Assembly: GCF_001667015.1 (NCBI RefSeq)
Contig: NZ_LZIS01000130.1
Span: 1-44,460, forward strand
Source: Mycobacterium sp. E3198
Lineage (GTDB): Bacteria > Actinomycetota > Actinomycetes > Mycobacteriales > Mycobacteriaceae
Length of the DNA: 44,460 nucleotides
Direction: 5' to 3'
Made by a program: the position numbers and the translations under genes. Below, piece by piece: positions 23,658-32,845 of this stretch. Numbering within the stretch: the first letter of the stretch is position 1; each line of letters starts with the position of its first letter. The notes below the pieces were generated by a model. That model was not told where the DNA came from and did no database searches. It worked only from the letters and a program-made list of their open reading frames with translations.

Positions 23658-25208
23658 TCAGCCGGCCGGCGCCAGCATCTCCTTCCATCCGTCGTCTCCT
23701 GTTTTGGTCGAGTTCTCGACGGAGTATTTCACCCCATCGGGCCCCACCAGTTCACCGCTCTGCGGACTGTAGACGGCGGCAGGGGGCCCGCTCGGAGTGT
23801 AGACACACGGGTTGGGCTGCTGGCCGTTGCACTGCACCGTGCCGCTCCCCGGCCGCGACAACGGGTCGCTGGTCGGCGGCGGCGTGCCCGGGACCCGGTC
23901 CGACGGGGCCGGGTTGAGGCCGTTGTTGACGGACGGTGCCGGAATCACCATGCCGGGCCGCACCGACTGATCGCAGCGCGCCGCGGGGGCGGGGCACGTC
24001 AGGATCTGGTTCGGGTCCCCGTACCAGGGGTTCGTGCCCGCCGGAACGTACGGGTTGGGGTCACGGCACTCCCGCGGCGTGGCCGCCCGCTTGCCGGGCA
24101 CGTCCGTGCACGGGATGTTGCGCGATCCGCGCACGCTGTTGGCGGGGGTCTCCATCGGGATCTTGCAGTAGGTGCCCGACGGCAACGGCGCCAGGTTGGT
24201 GTCCGCCGGGGACCGCCACTCCGCCGCCGGGATAAAGCCGGTCAGGCAGGGCGGCGGCTGGTTGATCGACAACGCCAGGTCGAGCGCGGCCTGGTTCGGG
24301 AACGGCGCGGCCACCGTCTGCGCGATCGACGCACCCTGGGGCAGGAAGACCAGCACCTGCTCCACACCGGTGTGGTAGCGCTTGAGCAGGTCGAACACGA
24401 CCTCGAGGTTCGCCAGCGTCTGCGGCAGCGAGTCGCGGACGTCGTTGAACACCTCGTTGACCTGATCGGCGGTCGGCGCCGCCTGCCGCAGCACGCTGCG
24501 CACGTGGGTGTCCTCCCGAGCGGCCTGGGCCGACAGGTTGTTCAGGTTGCGGGCCCAGCGCTCGATCGCGGCGTTGGAATTGACCTGGCTGTCCAGGATC
24601 GGCCCGGAGTTCTGGATGATGTCGTTGACGTCGCTGATCTGGGTTTTGAAGTCACCGACGATCGCCTGGGTGGAGTCGACCAGCCGCTGCAGGGCGGGGC
24701 CCAGCCCGCCGACCGACTGCGCCGTCTCGTCGAGCAGCTGGCCGATCTTCTCCTTGGGCAACACGGCCAGCCCCCGGTTTGCGGTGTCCAGCGCGGGGCC
24801 GATCTCGGCCGGCACGGTGCCCTTGGTGATGGTTTGTCCGGACGAGAGGTACTTGCCCGGGTTCCCGCTCGAAACCAGGTCCAGATACTGCTCGCCGACC
24901 GCCGACACCGAGTGCACGTTGGCGACGGCGTCGGTCGGGATCTTGTAGCGGCTGTCGATGCTCATCGTCGCCCGCGCACCCGTCTCGGTGGGCTCGACGT
25001 CGGTCACCTTGCCGATGGTGATGCCGCGGTAGGTCACGTTCGCCGTCGGGTACAGGCCGCCGGACGCCGGCAGGTCGGCCTTGAGCTCGTAGCGGCCGAT
25101 TCCCACCAGGCTCGGGATCTGCAGGTAATACACGCCGAGCACCAGGATCGAGATCACGGTCAGGATCCCGAACGCGATCAGCTGGCGCCGGATGAAGGGA
25201 GTCAGCAA
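23658..25208 (-). CDS. mce1F: Mce1F, substrate-binding subunit of the Mce1 lipid importer
   Basis: The 516-residue protein has one N-terminal membrane helix (about residues 8-28) and the MlaD/Mce domain that follows (GGLYPTANVTYRGITIGKVTDVEP). A long helical region next should form part of the periplasm-spanning tube, and a Cys/Pro-rich C-terminal domain ends the protein (CLTGF, CKIPM, CPAPAARC, CNGQQPNPC). Mce1A-F are thought to assemble as a hexamer that moves fatty acids to the YrbE permease. The start is TTG at 25208 (LTPFIRRQ, matching the recalled M. tuberculosis MLTRFIRRQ), which overlaps the mce1E end by 7 nt. The frame is open upstream to 25523, but that is a shadow of mce1E. Confidence 0.93.
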   Translation of the reverse strand: MLTPFIRRQLIAFGILTVISILVLGVYYLQIPSLVGIGRYELKADLPASGGLYPTANVTYRGITIGKVTDVEPTETGARATMSIDSRYKIPTDAVANVHSVSAVGEQYLDLVSSGNPGKYLSSGQTITKGTVPAEIGPALDTANRGLAVLPKEKIGQLLDETAQSVGGLGPALQRLVDSTQAIVGDFKTQISDVNDIIQNSGPILDSQVNSNAAIERWARNLNNLSAQAAREDTHVRSVLRQAAPTADQVNEVFNDVRDSLPQTLANLEVVFDLLKRYHTGVEQVLVFLPQGASIAQTVAAPFPNQAALDLALSINQPPPCLTGFIPAAEWRSPADTNLAPLPSGTYCKIPMETPANSVRGSRNIPCTDVPGKRAATPRECRDPNPYVPAGTNPWYGDPNQILTCPAPAARCDQSVRPGMVIPAPSVNNGLNPAPSDRVPGTPPPTSDPLSRPGSGTVQCNGQQPNPCVYTPSGPPAAVYSPQSGELVGPDGVKYSVENSTKTGDDGWKEMLAPAG

Positions 25209-26356
25209 TTCCGGTCCGCCCTTTCCACCAAGGGTCCGCCCGGCGCGTCGTTCGGGTTCGGCGTGTAGCGGACGTCGGGAATCATCGACTCCGGGTCGCG
25301 CCCGTACGACTGCTCGAGCGCCCGCAGCGCCCCCGACAACCCGGTGCCGGTGAGGAACGCGTTGTCGATCGAGCTGTAGGTGACGTCCAGGGTGATCGAA
25401 ACGTTCTGGTAGTCGCCGCGCATGAGCTTCGGAATGGTGTCGATGTCGTACGGCTGCGTCAGGATCAGCTTCAGCGCCCCGATCAGATACGGCGACGCCC
25501 GGCCGAGCTCCTTGAGCGGGCACTGCAGCGACTGCAGGTCCTGGTGCAGCGGCCCGCGCGCCTCCGACAGGTACTGATCGGCGGCCTGGCTGAGCCGTCC
25601 CACCGAGTCGACGGCGTTGATCAGCAGCTGCTTGGTGTCGGCGAAATGCTTGATCAGCGGCGGGACGTCGGTCAGCACCCGATCCAGCACATCGGCCCGG
25701 CCACCGACGTAGGTCAGCAGCCGGTTGGTCGAGTCGATGGCGTGGGTGATGTCATCGCGCTGCTGGTTCAGCTGGTCGGTGAAGGTATCCAGCTTGCCGA
25801 GGAAGGCCCGGATCTGGTTGCCCCGCCCGTTGAAGATGTTGAAGACCTCGTTCTGCAGCACCTCCAGGTTGGGGATGCCACCGCCGCGCAGGATCAGCGA
25901 CAGGCTGGCCAGGGTCTGCTCGGTGGTGGGAAACGCCGACGAGTTCTTCAGCGCGATGGTGTCGCCATCCTTGAGCTGCCCCACCGGGTTGGGCGGCGCG
26001 GCCAGCTCCACGTGCTGCGAACCCAGCAGCGAGGTCTGGCCGATCTTGGCCGTGGCGTTCCTCGGCAGCTTGACGTTCTTGTCGATCCCCAGCGTCAGCG
26101 TCGCCACCCAGTTCTTCAACTGAATGTTCTTGATGGAGCCCACAAACACGTCGGCGACCATCACCTTGCTGTTGCCGTTGATCGCCAGCGTGTCCGGCAT
26201 CTGGACGTAGATGGTCATCGCGCCCGAGCCGCTGCCCGGGCCGCCGGGGATCGCCACGTTGGAGATCCCCTTCCACCCGCACGAGCTCAGCACCAGCGCG
26301 GCCACCCCCAACACCAGCCCCTGCCAGGCGCGGCGGCGCATCCGACGAGCAATCAC
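25202..26356 (-). CDS. mce1E: Mce1E lipoprotein (LprK)
   Basis: The 384-residue protein has a lipoprotein signal with Cys26 in LVLSSC, unlike the other five Mce1 proteins, which have uncleaved anchors. An MlaD/Mce domain follows (TLAINGNSKVMVADVFVGSIKNIQL) and then the helical domain. The lipid anchor should fix one chain of the Mce1 tube to the plasma membrane. The start is GTG at 26356, overlapping the mce1D stop as GTGA. It is of the usual length for the family. The short C-terminal segment after about residue 350 lacks the Pro-rich tail of Mce1C and Mce1D. Confidence 0.93.
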   Translation of the reverse strand: MIARRMRRRAWQGLVLGVAALVLSSCGWKGISNVAIPGGPGSGSGAMTIYVQMPDTLAINGNSKVMVADVFVGSIKNIQLKNWVATLTLGIDKNVKLPRNATAKIGQTSLLGSQHVELAAPPNPVGQLKDGDTIALKNSSAFPTTEQTLASLSLILRGGGIPNLEVLQNEVFNIFNGRGNQIRAFLGKLDTFTDQLNQQRDDITHAIDSTNRLLTYVGGRADVLDRVLTDVPPLIKHFADTKQLLINAVDSVGRLSQAADQYLSEARGPLHQDLQSLQCPLKELGRASPYLIGALKLILTQPYDIDTIPKLMRGDYQNVSITLDVTYSSIDNAFLTGTGLSGALRALEQSYGRDPESMIPDVRYTPNPNDAPGGPLVERADRNC

Positions 26357-27972
26357 TGGCCACCCCCTAGGTCAGCCGCGGCGGGCGACGCCGGCCCACC
26401 GGCGTTGGGCGCCGGCGCCGCGACCGGCGCGGGCGTCGGGGCGACCGGGCCGGGGGCCACCTCCGGCCCCGGCGGCGGCGGGGGTATCGGCACCTGCGGC
26501 GGGTTTTGACCGATCACCGGCGAGGGACCCTCGTCGTAGGCGTTCGGCGGTCCGGGCGGGGTCTGGAGGGTCGACTGCACGGGCGGAATGTTGGGCCCAC
26601 CCATCAGTTCGGCAAGTGACTCGGGGGTCATGAGGCCCTGCGTGATCGGTCCCACCTGCTGCCCCTGCATGCCGGGGGCCACGATCCACCCGTGTTGGGT
26701 GTTGCGGTGGGACGTCGGCGTATCCGGTGACCAGATGCCCGGGACGGTGGTGTCCTTGTATCCGTCCGGTGGATGCAGGCGGGGCTCGGAGTAGGCGACC
26801 TCCTTGGGCAGCGTCTCGGCCGTGCTGGCCACGTTGAGGCCGAACGGCAAGTAGTTGAACTTGATCGCGTCGAGGATCGGCGCCAGGTATTGCGCGCAGA
26901 GCTCGGCGGACTCCTGGTAACCCAGCCGGCTGCCGGCCTGGATCGAGCTGCAGATGAACTGCATCGGGTTGGCGAAGCTGGTGATCGCGGGGATGGCGAC
27001 AACCGACCCGTGCGTCGGGTGGTAGATCTGGTTGATGTTCGCCGCCGCCGTCGGGAGGACGTGCAGGGCGGTTTCCAGACCGTTCAGCGAATCGGGTTGC
27101 AGCAGCGTGTTCGTCGCCGTCGCCAGGTTGTTGACGTCGTGGGTCAGCACCTCACGGTTCTGGTTCAGCCAGGGCCGCACCGTCTTGAGCAGGCCGTCGA
27201 ACTGCTGGATCGCGTCGGCCAGGGCGTTGTCGGAGCTGGCGAGCCGGCCGGTGACATCGGCCAGGTTCTCGTTCAGCGCGACGAACTGCTGATCGTCGGA
27301 GTGCAGGGCGTTGACGAACAGCGCCAGGCTGCGCACCACCGCAAAGAAGTCGCCGCGACCCTCGTTCAGCGCGGTCAGCGCCTGCGACAGGCTGTTCAGC
27401 GTGTTGTTGATCTGCTTGCCCTTGCCCGCCAGCCCGTTCGCGTAGGACTCGATGACCTCACCGAACGGGCCCTTCGGCTGCTCGGGCGTGGGGCCGAGCT
27501 TGGAGATGATGTTGGTGATGCTGTTGCGCAGGGTGTCCCACTCGGTCGGCACCTGGGTGCGCTCTTCGGGAATCACCGCGTTGTCGGCCAGCACCGGGCC
27601 GCCCTTGTAGGCGGGCTCCAGCTGGATCGCGCGCGAGGCCACCAGGGTCGGGTTGAGGATCACCGCCGACGCGTTGGCGGGCACCTTGTACTTGTTCTGG
27701 TAGTGGAAGGTGACCCGCATCTTGTCGCCGGCCGGCTCGATCTTGTCGATCGTGCCCACCCGCAGCCCCATGATCTGGACCTTGTCACCGGGGTAGAGCG
27801 CGTTGGCCTCCGGGAAGTAGGCGACGACGGTGTTGTTGGTCAGCTTCTGGTACAGCTCCCACCCGGCGTAGCCGACCACCAGCGCCAGCACGATCGCCAG
27901 GGACCCGATGATCACCGACGTCCGGGACAGCTTCGGCAGCCGGATGTTGCGGACATCAAAGATGGTGCTCAA
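26353..27972 (-). CDS. mce1D: Mce1D, substrate-binding subunit of the Mce1 lipid importer
   Basis: The 539-residue protein has a membrane helix at about residues 18-42, an Mce/MlaD domain (NALYPGDKVQIMGLRVGTIDKIEP), the long helical domain, and a Pro/Gly/Ala-rich C-terminal tail of more than 100 residues that is probably disordered and surface-exposed. It is slightly longer than the recalled M. tuberculosis protein (530), mainly in the tail. The start is TTG at 27972 and overlaps the mce1C stop as TTGA, so translation is probably coupled. It would form one chain of the heterohexameric importer. Confidence 0.92.
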   Translation of the reverse strand: MSTIFDVRNIRLPKLSRTSVIIGSLAIVLALVVGYAGWELYQKLTNNTVVAYFPEANALYPGDKVQIMGLRVGTIDKIEPAGDKMRVTFHYQNKYKVPANASAVILNPTLVASRAIQLEPAYKGGPVLADNAVIPEERTQVPTEWDTLRNSITNIISKLGPTPEQPKGPFGEVIESYANGLAGKGKQINNTLNSLSQALTALNEGRGDFFAVVRSLALFVNALHSDDQQFVALNENLADVTGRLASSDNALADAIQQFDGLLKTVRPWLNQNREVLTHDVNNLATATNTLLQPDSLNGLETALHVLPTAAANINQIYHPTHGSVVAIPAITSFANPMQFICSSIQAGSRLGYQESAELCAQYLAPILDAIKFNYLPFGLNVASTAETLPKEVAYSEPRLHPPDGYKDTTVPGIWSPDTPTSHRNTQHGWIVAPGMQGQQVGPITQGLMTPESLAELMGGPNIPPVQSTLQTPPGPPNAYDEGPSPVIGQNPPQVPIPPPPPGPEVAPGPVAPTPAPVAAPAPNAGGPASPAAADLGGGQ

Positions 27973-29558
27973 TTCTGGCTACCTCCCGTGATGCCGCTAC
28001 CTCCCGTGCCGCCGGGGTTGATGAACGGTGCCGGCAGCTGGACGCCCGGCCCGGGCGGTGCGGGCGGTCCGGGCGGCAGCGCGGGCGCGAACGTCGACGG
28101 GGGCGGCGTCGGGCCGGCCGGTCCCAGGTTCTCGGTGCGCGCGCCCGGCGGCGCCTGGGTCGGCAGCGGCACCGGCGTGCCCGGAACGTTCGGCGGCGGG
28201 TCACCGGGCCGCCCCGCGATGTTGATGCCCGGGGTGGGCGGCAGGCCGTCGGGGTTCGGCGGCGACGTCGCGACGTCGACCGGCGCGGGGAAGCCCACGC
28301 CACCGAAGGGGCCGACGCCCGCGCCAGCGCACGGCAACGGGTTCCACGGCCGCGGCAGGCCCTCGTCGCCGACGGTGACGTTGCCGCCGGGGTTGGCCGG
28401 CGTGTACGAGCACGGCGACCCGGGCGGGACCGCCGGACCGGGGTGATCGGGCGTGCCCTCGAGCACCGGCGGCGCCGGCGGCGGCGCGCCGTTGGGCAAC
28501 CGGGTGCCGTTGGGGTCGGGCCACCGGAATTCCGGCAGACCCGCACTGCGCCAGAAGTTTTCGGGGTCAATGCCGCGCTTCTTGAACGCGGCGTCGATGA
28601 ACGGCTGCACGACCTGACCGGGAAACAGGTTGTGCAGCACCACCTTGAAGAACGGTCCCGACGCGATGGCCTCGTTCAACGAGGGCAGGAATTTGCCGAC
28701 CTCGGTGAAACCGGCGGCGAGGTCGTCCTTGCGCTGGACCAGGATGTCGCTGACCGTCCGCAACTGCTCGAGCACGTGGTTGAGGTTGGGGTTGTCGTTG
28801 ATGAAGCCCTTGACCTGTTCGGAGAAGGCGGCGATGTTGGCCAGCAGTGCGTTGATCGCCCGGCCGCGCTCGTTGAACGCGGCCAGCAACACCTTGGCGT
28901 TCACCAGCAGCCGGTCGATCTGCTCGCTGCGATCCCCGAGGATGCTGGCTACCTGATTGGCCTGCGCGAGCAGGTGCTTGACCTGCTCGTCGCGCTTGCC
29001 GATCGTGTCGGAGAACTTGGCCACGCCGTCGAGCGCGGAACTCAGGTGCGGGTAGGTCTGATCGATGGTCTCGGACAGCACGTGCAGCGACTGCTTGACC
29101 GTGTCGATGTCCCAGCCCTGCGCGGCCTTGGTCACGTCGAAGAACGCGTCGTAGATCTGGTAGGGCGTGGTGCTCTGGCCGATCGGCAACGTCTCACCCG
29201 GCCGCAACGTCTGGCTACCCCGGTTCTCGATCTCGAGGATCTTTTTCCCGAGAATGGTGTCGGTCTTGATCGCCATCCGGCTCTCGGTGCCAATCCTTTG
29301 GCTGCCGAGATTGAACTTGATCAGGATGTGGTCGCCGTCGATCTTGAGGCTCTCCACCTTCCCGACGTCCATGCCGGCGATGCGCACCTTGTCGCCGGTG
29401 CTGATGCCGCCGGTGTCGGAGAATTGCCCGTAGTAGTGGGGCCTGGCCATCAGCATCGGCACGCTGGTGAAGCTCTGGCCGACGCCGATGACGAGCAGCG
29501 TCACGATGATGCCCATCAGGCCGATGCGCATCCGGTTGGGGGGTTCCAGCGTCCTCAT
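27969..29558 (-). CDS. mce1C: Mce1C, substrate-binding subunit of the Mce1 lipid importer
   Basis: The 529-residue protein starts MRTLEPPNRMRIG, has one membrane helix (about residues 12-34), an Mce/MlaD domain (GGISTGDKVRIAGMDVGKVESL), the helical domain to about residue 330, and a Pro/Gly-rich tail of about 180 residues ending GGTGGSGITGGSQN. I chose the ATG at 29558 because ATGA overlaps the mce1B stop; the frame allows a start four codons earlier. The tail includes VTVGDEGLPRP, which makes the protein a little longer than recalled for M. tuberculosis (515). Confidence 0.93.
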   Translation of the reverse strand: MRTLEPPNRMRIGLMGIIVTLLVIGVGQSFTSVPMLMARPHYYGQFSDTGGISTGDKVRIAGMDVGKVESLKIDGDHILIKFNLGSQRIGTESRMAIKTDTILGKKILEIENRGSQTLRPGETLPIGQSTTPYQIYDAFFDVTKAAQGWDIDTVKQSLHVLSETIDQTYPHLSSALDGVAKFSDTIGKRDEQVKHLLAQANQVASILGDRSEQIDRLLVNAKVLLAAFNERGRAINALLANIAAFSEQVKGFINDNPNLNHVLEQLRTVSDILVQRKDDLAAGFTEVGKFLPSLNEAIASGPFFKVVLHNLFPGQVVQPFIDAAFKKRGIDPENFWRSAGLPEFRWPDPNGTRLPNGAPPPAPPVLEGTPDHPGPAVPPGSPCSYTPANPGGNVTVGDEGLPRPWNPLPCAGAGVGPFGGVGFPAPVDVATSPPNPDGLPPTPGINIAGRPGDPPPNVPGTPVPLPTQAPPGARTENLGPAGPTPPPSTFAPALPPGPPAPPGPGVQLPAPFINPGGTGGSGITGGSQN

Positions 29559-30595
29559 TGCGGCGTGCACCTACCCGTCGGCTGGGTGAAGAGCCTGACC
29601 GTGCGCACCGGACCGCCGGCCTGCAACCCGTTGATCTTGAGGCTGATGTCGCAGGCGTAGAAGTTGACGAAGTCGCCGTAGGAACCGATGGTGCGCCCGA
29701 TCATGTTCAGCGCGGTCGGCACCTTGTGGATGAAATCGTTCAGCTGCTCGCGCTGATCGATGAGCGGCTGCTGGACCGCGTCGAGGTAGTTCAGCGTGCC
29801 GTGCAGCAGTCCGCGGTCCTCGGCCAGCAGGTCGGCCACCGTCCCGGCGGCGTTGCTGATGTGTGCGGTCCCGCCGGCCAGCTGGTCGCTGTGATTCTTC
29901 AGCCCGGTGATCAGGACCTCGAGGTTGTTGACGGTCTGATCGAATTGCTGACGATGGCGGACGGTGGTGTCCAGGACGACGTTCAGGTTCTTGATCACCT
30001 CACCGATGGCCTGGTCGCGCTGCCCGAGCTGGTTGGTCAGCTGCGCGGTGTTGTCGAGGATGTCGTTGATGGTGCCGCCCTGACCCTGGAACACGGTGAT
30101 CAGCGCGGTCGCGATGGTGTTGACCTTCTGCGGGTCCAGCGCCCGAAACAGCGGCTTGAAACCGCCGATCAGCGCGTCGAGGTCGAGCGCCGGCGAGGTC
30201 CGCGACACCGGGATGAAACCACCCGGCGGCAGCACCTTGTCGGCGCCCTCGCCCTCGCCGCGCTTGAGCTCCAGGTACCGGTTGCCGATCAGGTCGAGGT
30301 AGCGGATCTGCGCCGTCGTCGACTGGTACAGCGGGATCGAACGGTCGACGCTGAAATTCACCCGCACGCGCCTGCCGCCGTCGACCAGCGCGACCGAGCT
30401 GACCTTGCCGATCTCGACGCCCGAGGCCCGGACGAATTGGCCCTGCCGCAGCCCGCTGATGTTGGTGAATTCCGCGGAGTACCCGTAGGTGCGGTCAAAG
30501 CGCATCTGACCGAACACCACGACGATCATCGCAGTGAAGATCAGCAGCACCAGCGAGAAGATGCTGAGTCGGACGATGGTTCCGGTGATTTTCAT
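29555..30595 (-). CDS. mce1B: Mce1B, substrate-binding subunit of the Mce1 lipid importer
   Basis: The 346-residue protein has an N-terminal membrane helix (about residues 8-30), an Mce/MlaD domain (SGLRQGQFVRASGVEIGKVSSV), then the helical domain with DLDALIGGFKPLFRALDPQKVN, a segment conserved in MceB proteins. It has no long C-terminal tail and two late cysteines (YACDIS, GRCTPQ). The ATG at 30595 overlaps the mce1A stop as ATGA. Its length equals that recalled for Rv0170. Confidence 0.93.
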   Translation of the reverse strand: MKITGTIVRLSIFSLVLLIFTAMIVVVFGQMRFDRTYGYSAEFTNISGLRQGQFVRASGVEIGKVSSVALVDGGRRVRVNFSVDRSIPLYQSTTAQIRYLDLIGNRYLELKRGEGEGADKVLPPGGFIPVSRTSPALDLDALIGGFKPLFRALDPQKVNTIATALITVFQGQGGTINDILDNTAQLTNQLGQRDQAIGEVIKNLNVVLDTTVRHRQQFDQTVNNLEVLITGLKNHSDQLAGGTAHISNAAGTVADLLAEDRGLLHGTLNYLDAVQQPLIDQREQLNDFIHKVPTALNMIGRTIGSYGDFVNFYACDISLKINGLQAGGPVRTVRLFTQPTGRCTPQ

Positions 30596-31971
30596 GGGTT
30601 GATCGTGTTATCCCCCACTTGGCGGCCCCAGACGTACTCGATCGCGTACGGGGAACCGGTGTCGAGGTGGTTGTACGGCGCGATGCTGTTGCCGGAGTCC
30701 ATCACCAACTCGGGCGCGGGCCACAGGTCGTGGGTGATGTGCTGCCAGCAGCCCGGCGCGCCGCCCGGTCCGCCGCGCGCGTTCACGCGCGGCAGGTTCT
30801 CGGGCCACACGTACGGGTTGGGCGCCCCGCCGATCAGGGTGGCGATGTTGCCGAGGGCGGAGAGTCCCTGGGTGGGCAGCGCGAAGATTCCGATCAGGCC
30901 GACGAGGGTCACCGCCGACAGCGGGTTGAGCAATAAGCCCAGCCCGGACAGCAGCTTCGTGTCGGCGTTGAGCGAATAGCCGTTGCCGCCGAGGAACGTC
31001 CGGGCCGTGGGCTCGATGTCGTGGTAGTTGCGGACGGTGCAGAAGAGCTCCGGGCTGTAGGTGTCCAGCAGCTGCGCCGTGGGCACCAGGTCCTTGGCCC
31101 CGCGGGCCAGGTACGGCCCGCCCTTCTCGAAGATGTCCGCGCCGGTGTTGCCGAATCCGGCCGCCGACAGCAACGCCTGGTCGAGATCCTTCTGCTGGGC
31201 GTTGATCGTGCGCGACGTGACGACGGCGTTGTTGAGGAAGTCGAACAGGTCGGGCGCGGCGTTGGCGTAGGTGTCGCCCAGACCCGCGAGCTGGCGGATG
31301 TCGTGACGGGCCTGCGGCATCTGCGGGTTGACGTCGTCGAGAATCGCGTTGGCGTTGACGATCGACTGACCGAACCGATCGCCCAGCCCGGTCAGGGCCT
31401 GGGCGGCGGCGCTCAGCGTCAGGTTCAGCTTGACCGGATCGACCTGCTGCGCGATCTCGGTGATGGTCTGGAACAGCGTGTTGATCTCCGTCGTCACCGA
31501 CCTGGCTTTGATGTTGAAGCGTTGGTTCCCGACGACGGCGGCGACAGTCTGCGGCGAGATCTCTTGCGGTGACGGGTTTTTCGGCGTCGTCAACGACACG
31601 TACTTGCCGCCGAACACCGTGGTCGCCTTGATGTCGGCGGTCACGTTCGACGGAATCAGCTTGAGGTATCGCGGGTATACGTCGAGGGTGAAATTCGCCG
31701 CCGGCTGACCGTCGACCGTGGTCGGGGCGATGCCGGCGACCCGGCCGATCTCGACCCCGTTGTAGGTGACCTTGGAGCCGGGGTCCATGACCAGCCCGGC
31801 CCGGTTGGCCAGCATGCTCAGCTGGGTCTTCGGGGTGAAGTTCCCCCGGAACTGCCAGAACACACAGAAGAAGACCAGCGCGGCGATGATGAGCACCGCG
31901 ACCCCGGCGAGCTTGTACGGCGGCTTGCGGGGCGCGTTGATCTTTCCGGCGTGGCCTGTCGCGGTGGTCAT
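30592..31971 (-). CDS. mce1A: Mce1A, substrate-binding subunit of the Mce1 lipid importer
   Basis: The 459-residue protein has a basic cytoplasmic N-terminus, one membrane helix at about residues 20-42, an Mce/MlaD domain (LVMDPGSKVTYNGVEIGRVAGI), the helical domain, and a C-terminal region ending in a stretch rich in Pro, Asn and aromatic residues (NPYVWPENLPR, WQHITHDLWPAPEL). Mce1A was the first described member of the family and is linked to entry and persistence in host cells and to fatty-acid import in M. tuberculosis. The ATG at 31971 is 3 nt after the yrbE1B stop. Confidence 0.94.
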   Translation of the reverse strand: MTTATGHAGKINAPRKPPYKLAGVAVLIIAALVFFCVFWQFRGNFTPKTQLSMLANRAGLVMDPGSKVTYNGVEIGRVAGIAPTTVDGQPAANFTLDVYPRYLKLIPSNVTADIKATTVFGGKYVSLTTPKNPSPQEISPQTVAAVVGNQRFNIKARSVTTEINTLFQTITEIAQQVDPVKLNLTLSAAAQALTGLGDRFGQSIVNANAILDDVNPQMPQARHDIRQLAGLGDTYANAAPDLFDFLNNAVVTSRTINAQQKDLDQALLSAAGFGNTGADIFEKGGPYLARGAKDLVPTAQLLDTYSPELFCTVRNYHDIEPTARTFLGGNGYSLNADTKLLSGLGLLLNPLSAVTLVGLIGIFALPTQGLSALGNIATLIGGAPNPYVWPENLPRVNARGGPGGAPGCWQHITHDLWPAPELVMDSGNSIAPYNHLDTGSPYAIEYVWGRQVGDNTINP

Positions 31972-31974
31972 GGG

Positions 31975-32844
31975 CTACACCGTTAACGCGAAGTTGGGGT
32001 TGACGCCGTAGAGCGCCAACGCTGCGGCCAAAACGACAACCTGCACCGACACCAGCGAGAAGCGCATCGATCGGCCGACGGCCTCGCCGACGCCGACGGG
32101 CCCGCCGCCGGCGTTGTACCCGTAGAAGCAGTGGGTGATCATCACGACGGCGGTGATGATGATGGCTTCCACGAACGACCAGAACACGTCATCGGGACGC
32201 AGGAAGGTCCGGAAGTAGTGCTCGTAGGTGCCGTGGGACTGCCCGTAGATCACCGTCGTGGTGATTTGCGGCGACAGGAACGACATGATCATGGCCAGCG
32301 AGTAGAGCGGGATGATCACCACCAGGCCGGCCATGATCCGGGTGGTCGCCAAAAACGAAATCGACTTGATGCCCATCACCTCGAGGGCGTCGATCTCTTC
32401 GCTGATCCGCATGGCCCCCAGCTCCGCGGTGGCGCCGGCCCCGACCGTGGCGGCCATCGAGATGCCGGTGACGACGGGTGCGGCGATGCGCACGTTGATC
32501 AGCGCGGCGAAGAAGCCGGTGAACGCCTCGACGCCGATGTTGCCCAGGGACGCGAACCCCTGGATGGCGACCAGGGAGCTACCGGACAGCGTCACGAAAC
32601 CGACGATGGCGACTGTGCCGCCGACGACGGCCATGGCGCCGGTGCCCATGCCGATCTGGGCAATCAGCCGCAGGGTTTCCTTGCGGTAGTTGCGCAGCGC
32701 GTGCGGGATGTGCCCGAGGGCGACCGCGCCGAACCAGGCCATCTGCCCGATGTCGTCGAGTCCGCGGCCGAAGGCACCCCCATAGCGATTGACGTTTTCG
32801 ACGGCCCGCGGGAAGCGGGCGCGCAACACGGCACCGGTCGACAT
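31975..32844 (-). CDS. yrbE1B: YrbE1B, permease subunit of the Mce1 importer
   Basis: The 289-residue integral membrane protein belongs to the MlaE/YrbE permease family. About five or six helices are visible, with the family loop EEIDALEVMGI (coupling helix for the ATPase) near residue 150. YrbE1A and YrbE1B form the membrane channel onto which the Mce1 tube docks; the ATPase MceG (Mkl) is encoded elsewhere. The ATG at 32844 is chosen because it lies 1 nt after the yrbE1A stop and gives the recalled 289-residue length; the frame is open nine codons further upstream. Confidence 0.93.
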   Translation of the reverse strand: MSTGAVLRARFPRAVENVNRYGGAFGRGLDDIGQMAWFGAVALGHIPHALRNYRKETLRLIAQIGMGTGAMAVVGGTVAIVGFVTLSGSSLVAIQGFASLGNIGVEAFTGFFAALINVRIAAPVVTGISMAATVGAGATAELGAMRISEEIDALEVMGIKSISFLATTRIMAGLVVIIPLYSLAMIMSFLSPQITTTVIYGQSHGTYEHYFRTFLRPDDVFWSFVEAIIITAVVMITHCFYGYNAGGGPVGVGEAVGRSMRFSLVSVQVVVLAAALALYGVNPNFALTV

Positions 32845-32845
32845 G

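Noticed and set aside
26380..26560. Pro-rich repetitive DNA at the mce1D end as a repeat element
   Set aside because: It stays in frame as the Pro/Ala tail expected for Mce1D and has no exact repeat unit.
26773..28446. 557-residue open frame on the plus strand opposite mce1D and mce1C
   Set aside because: It is antisense to two well-supported Mce genes and has the Asp/Arg/Val composition of a shadow frame.
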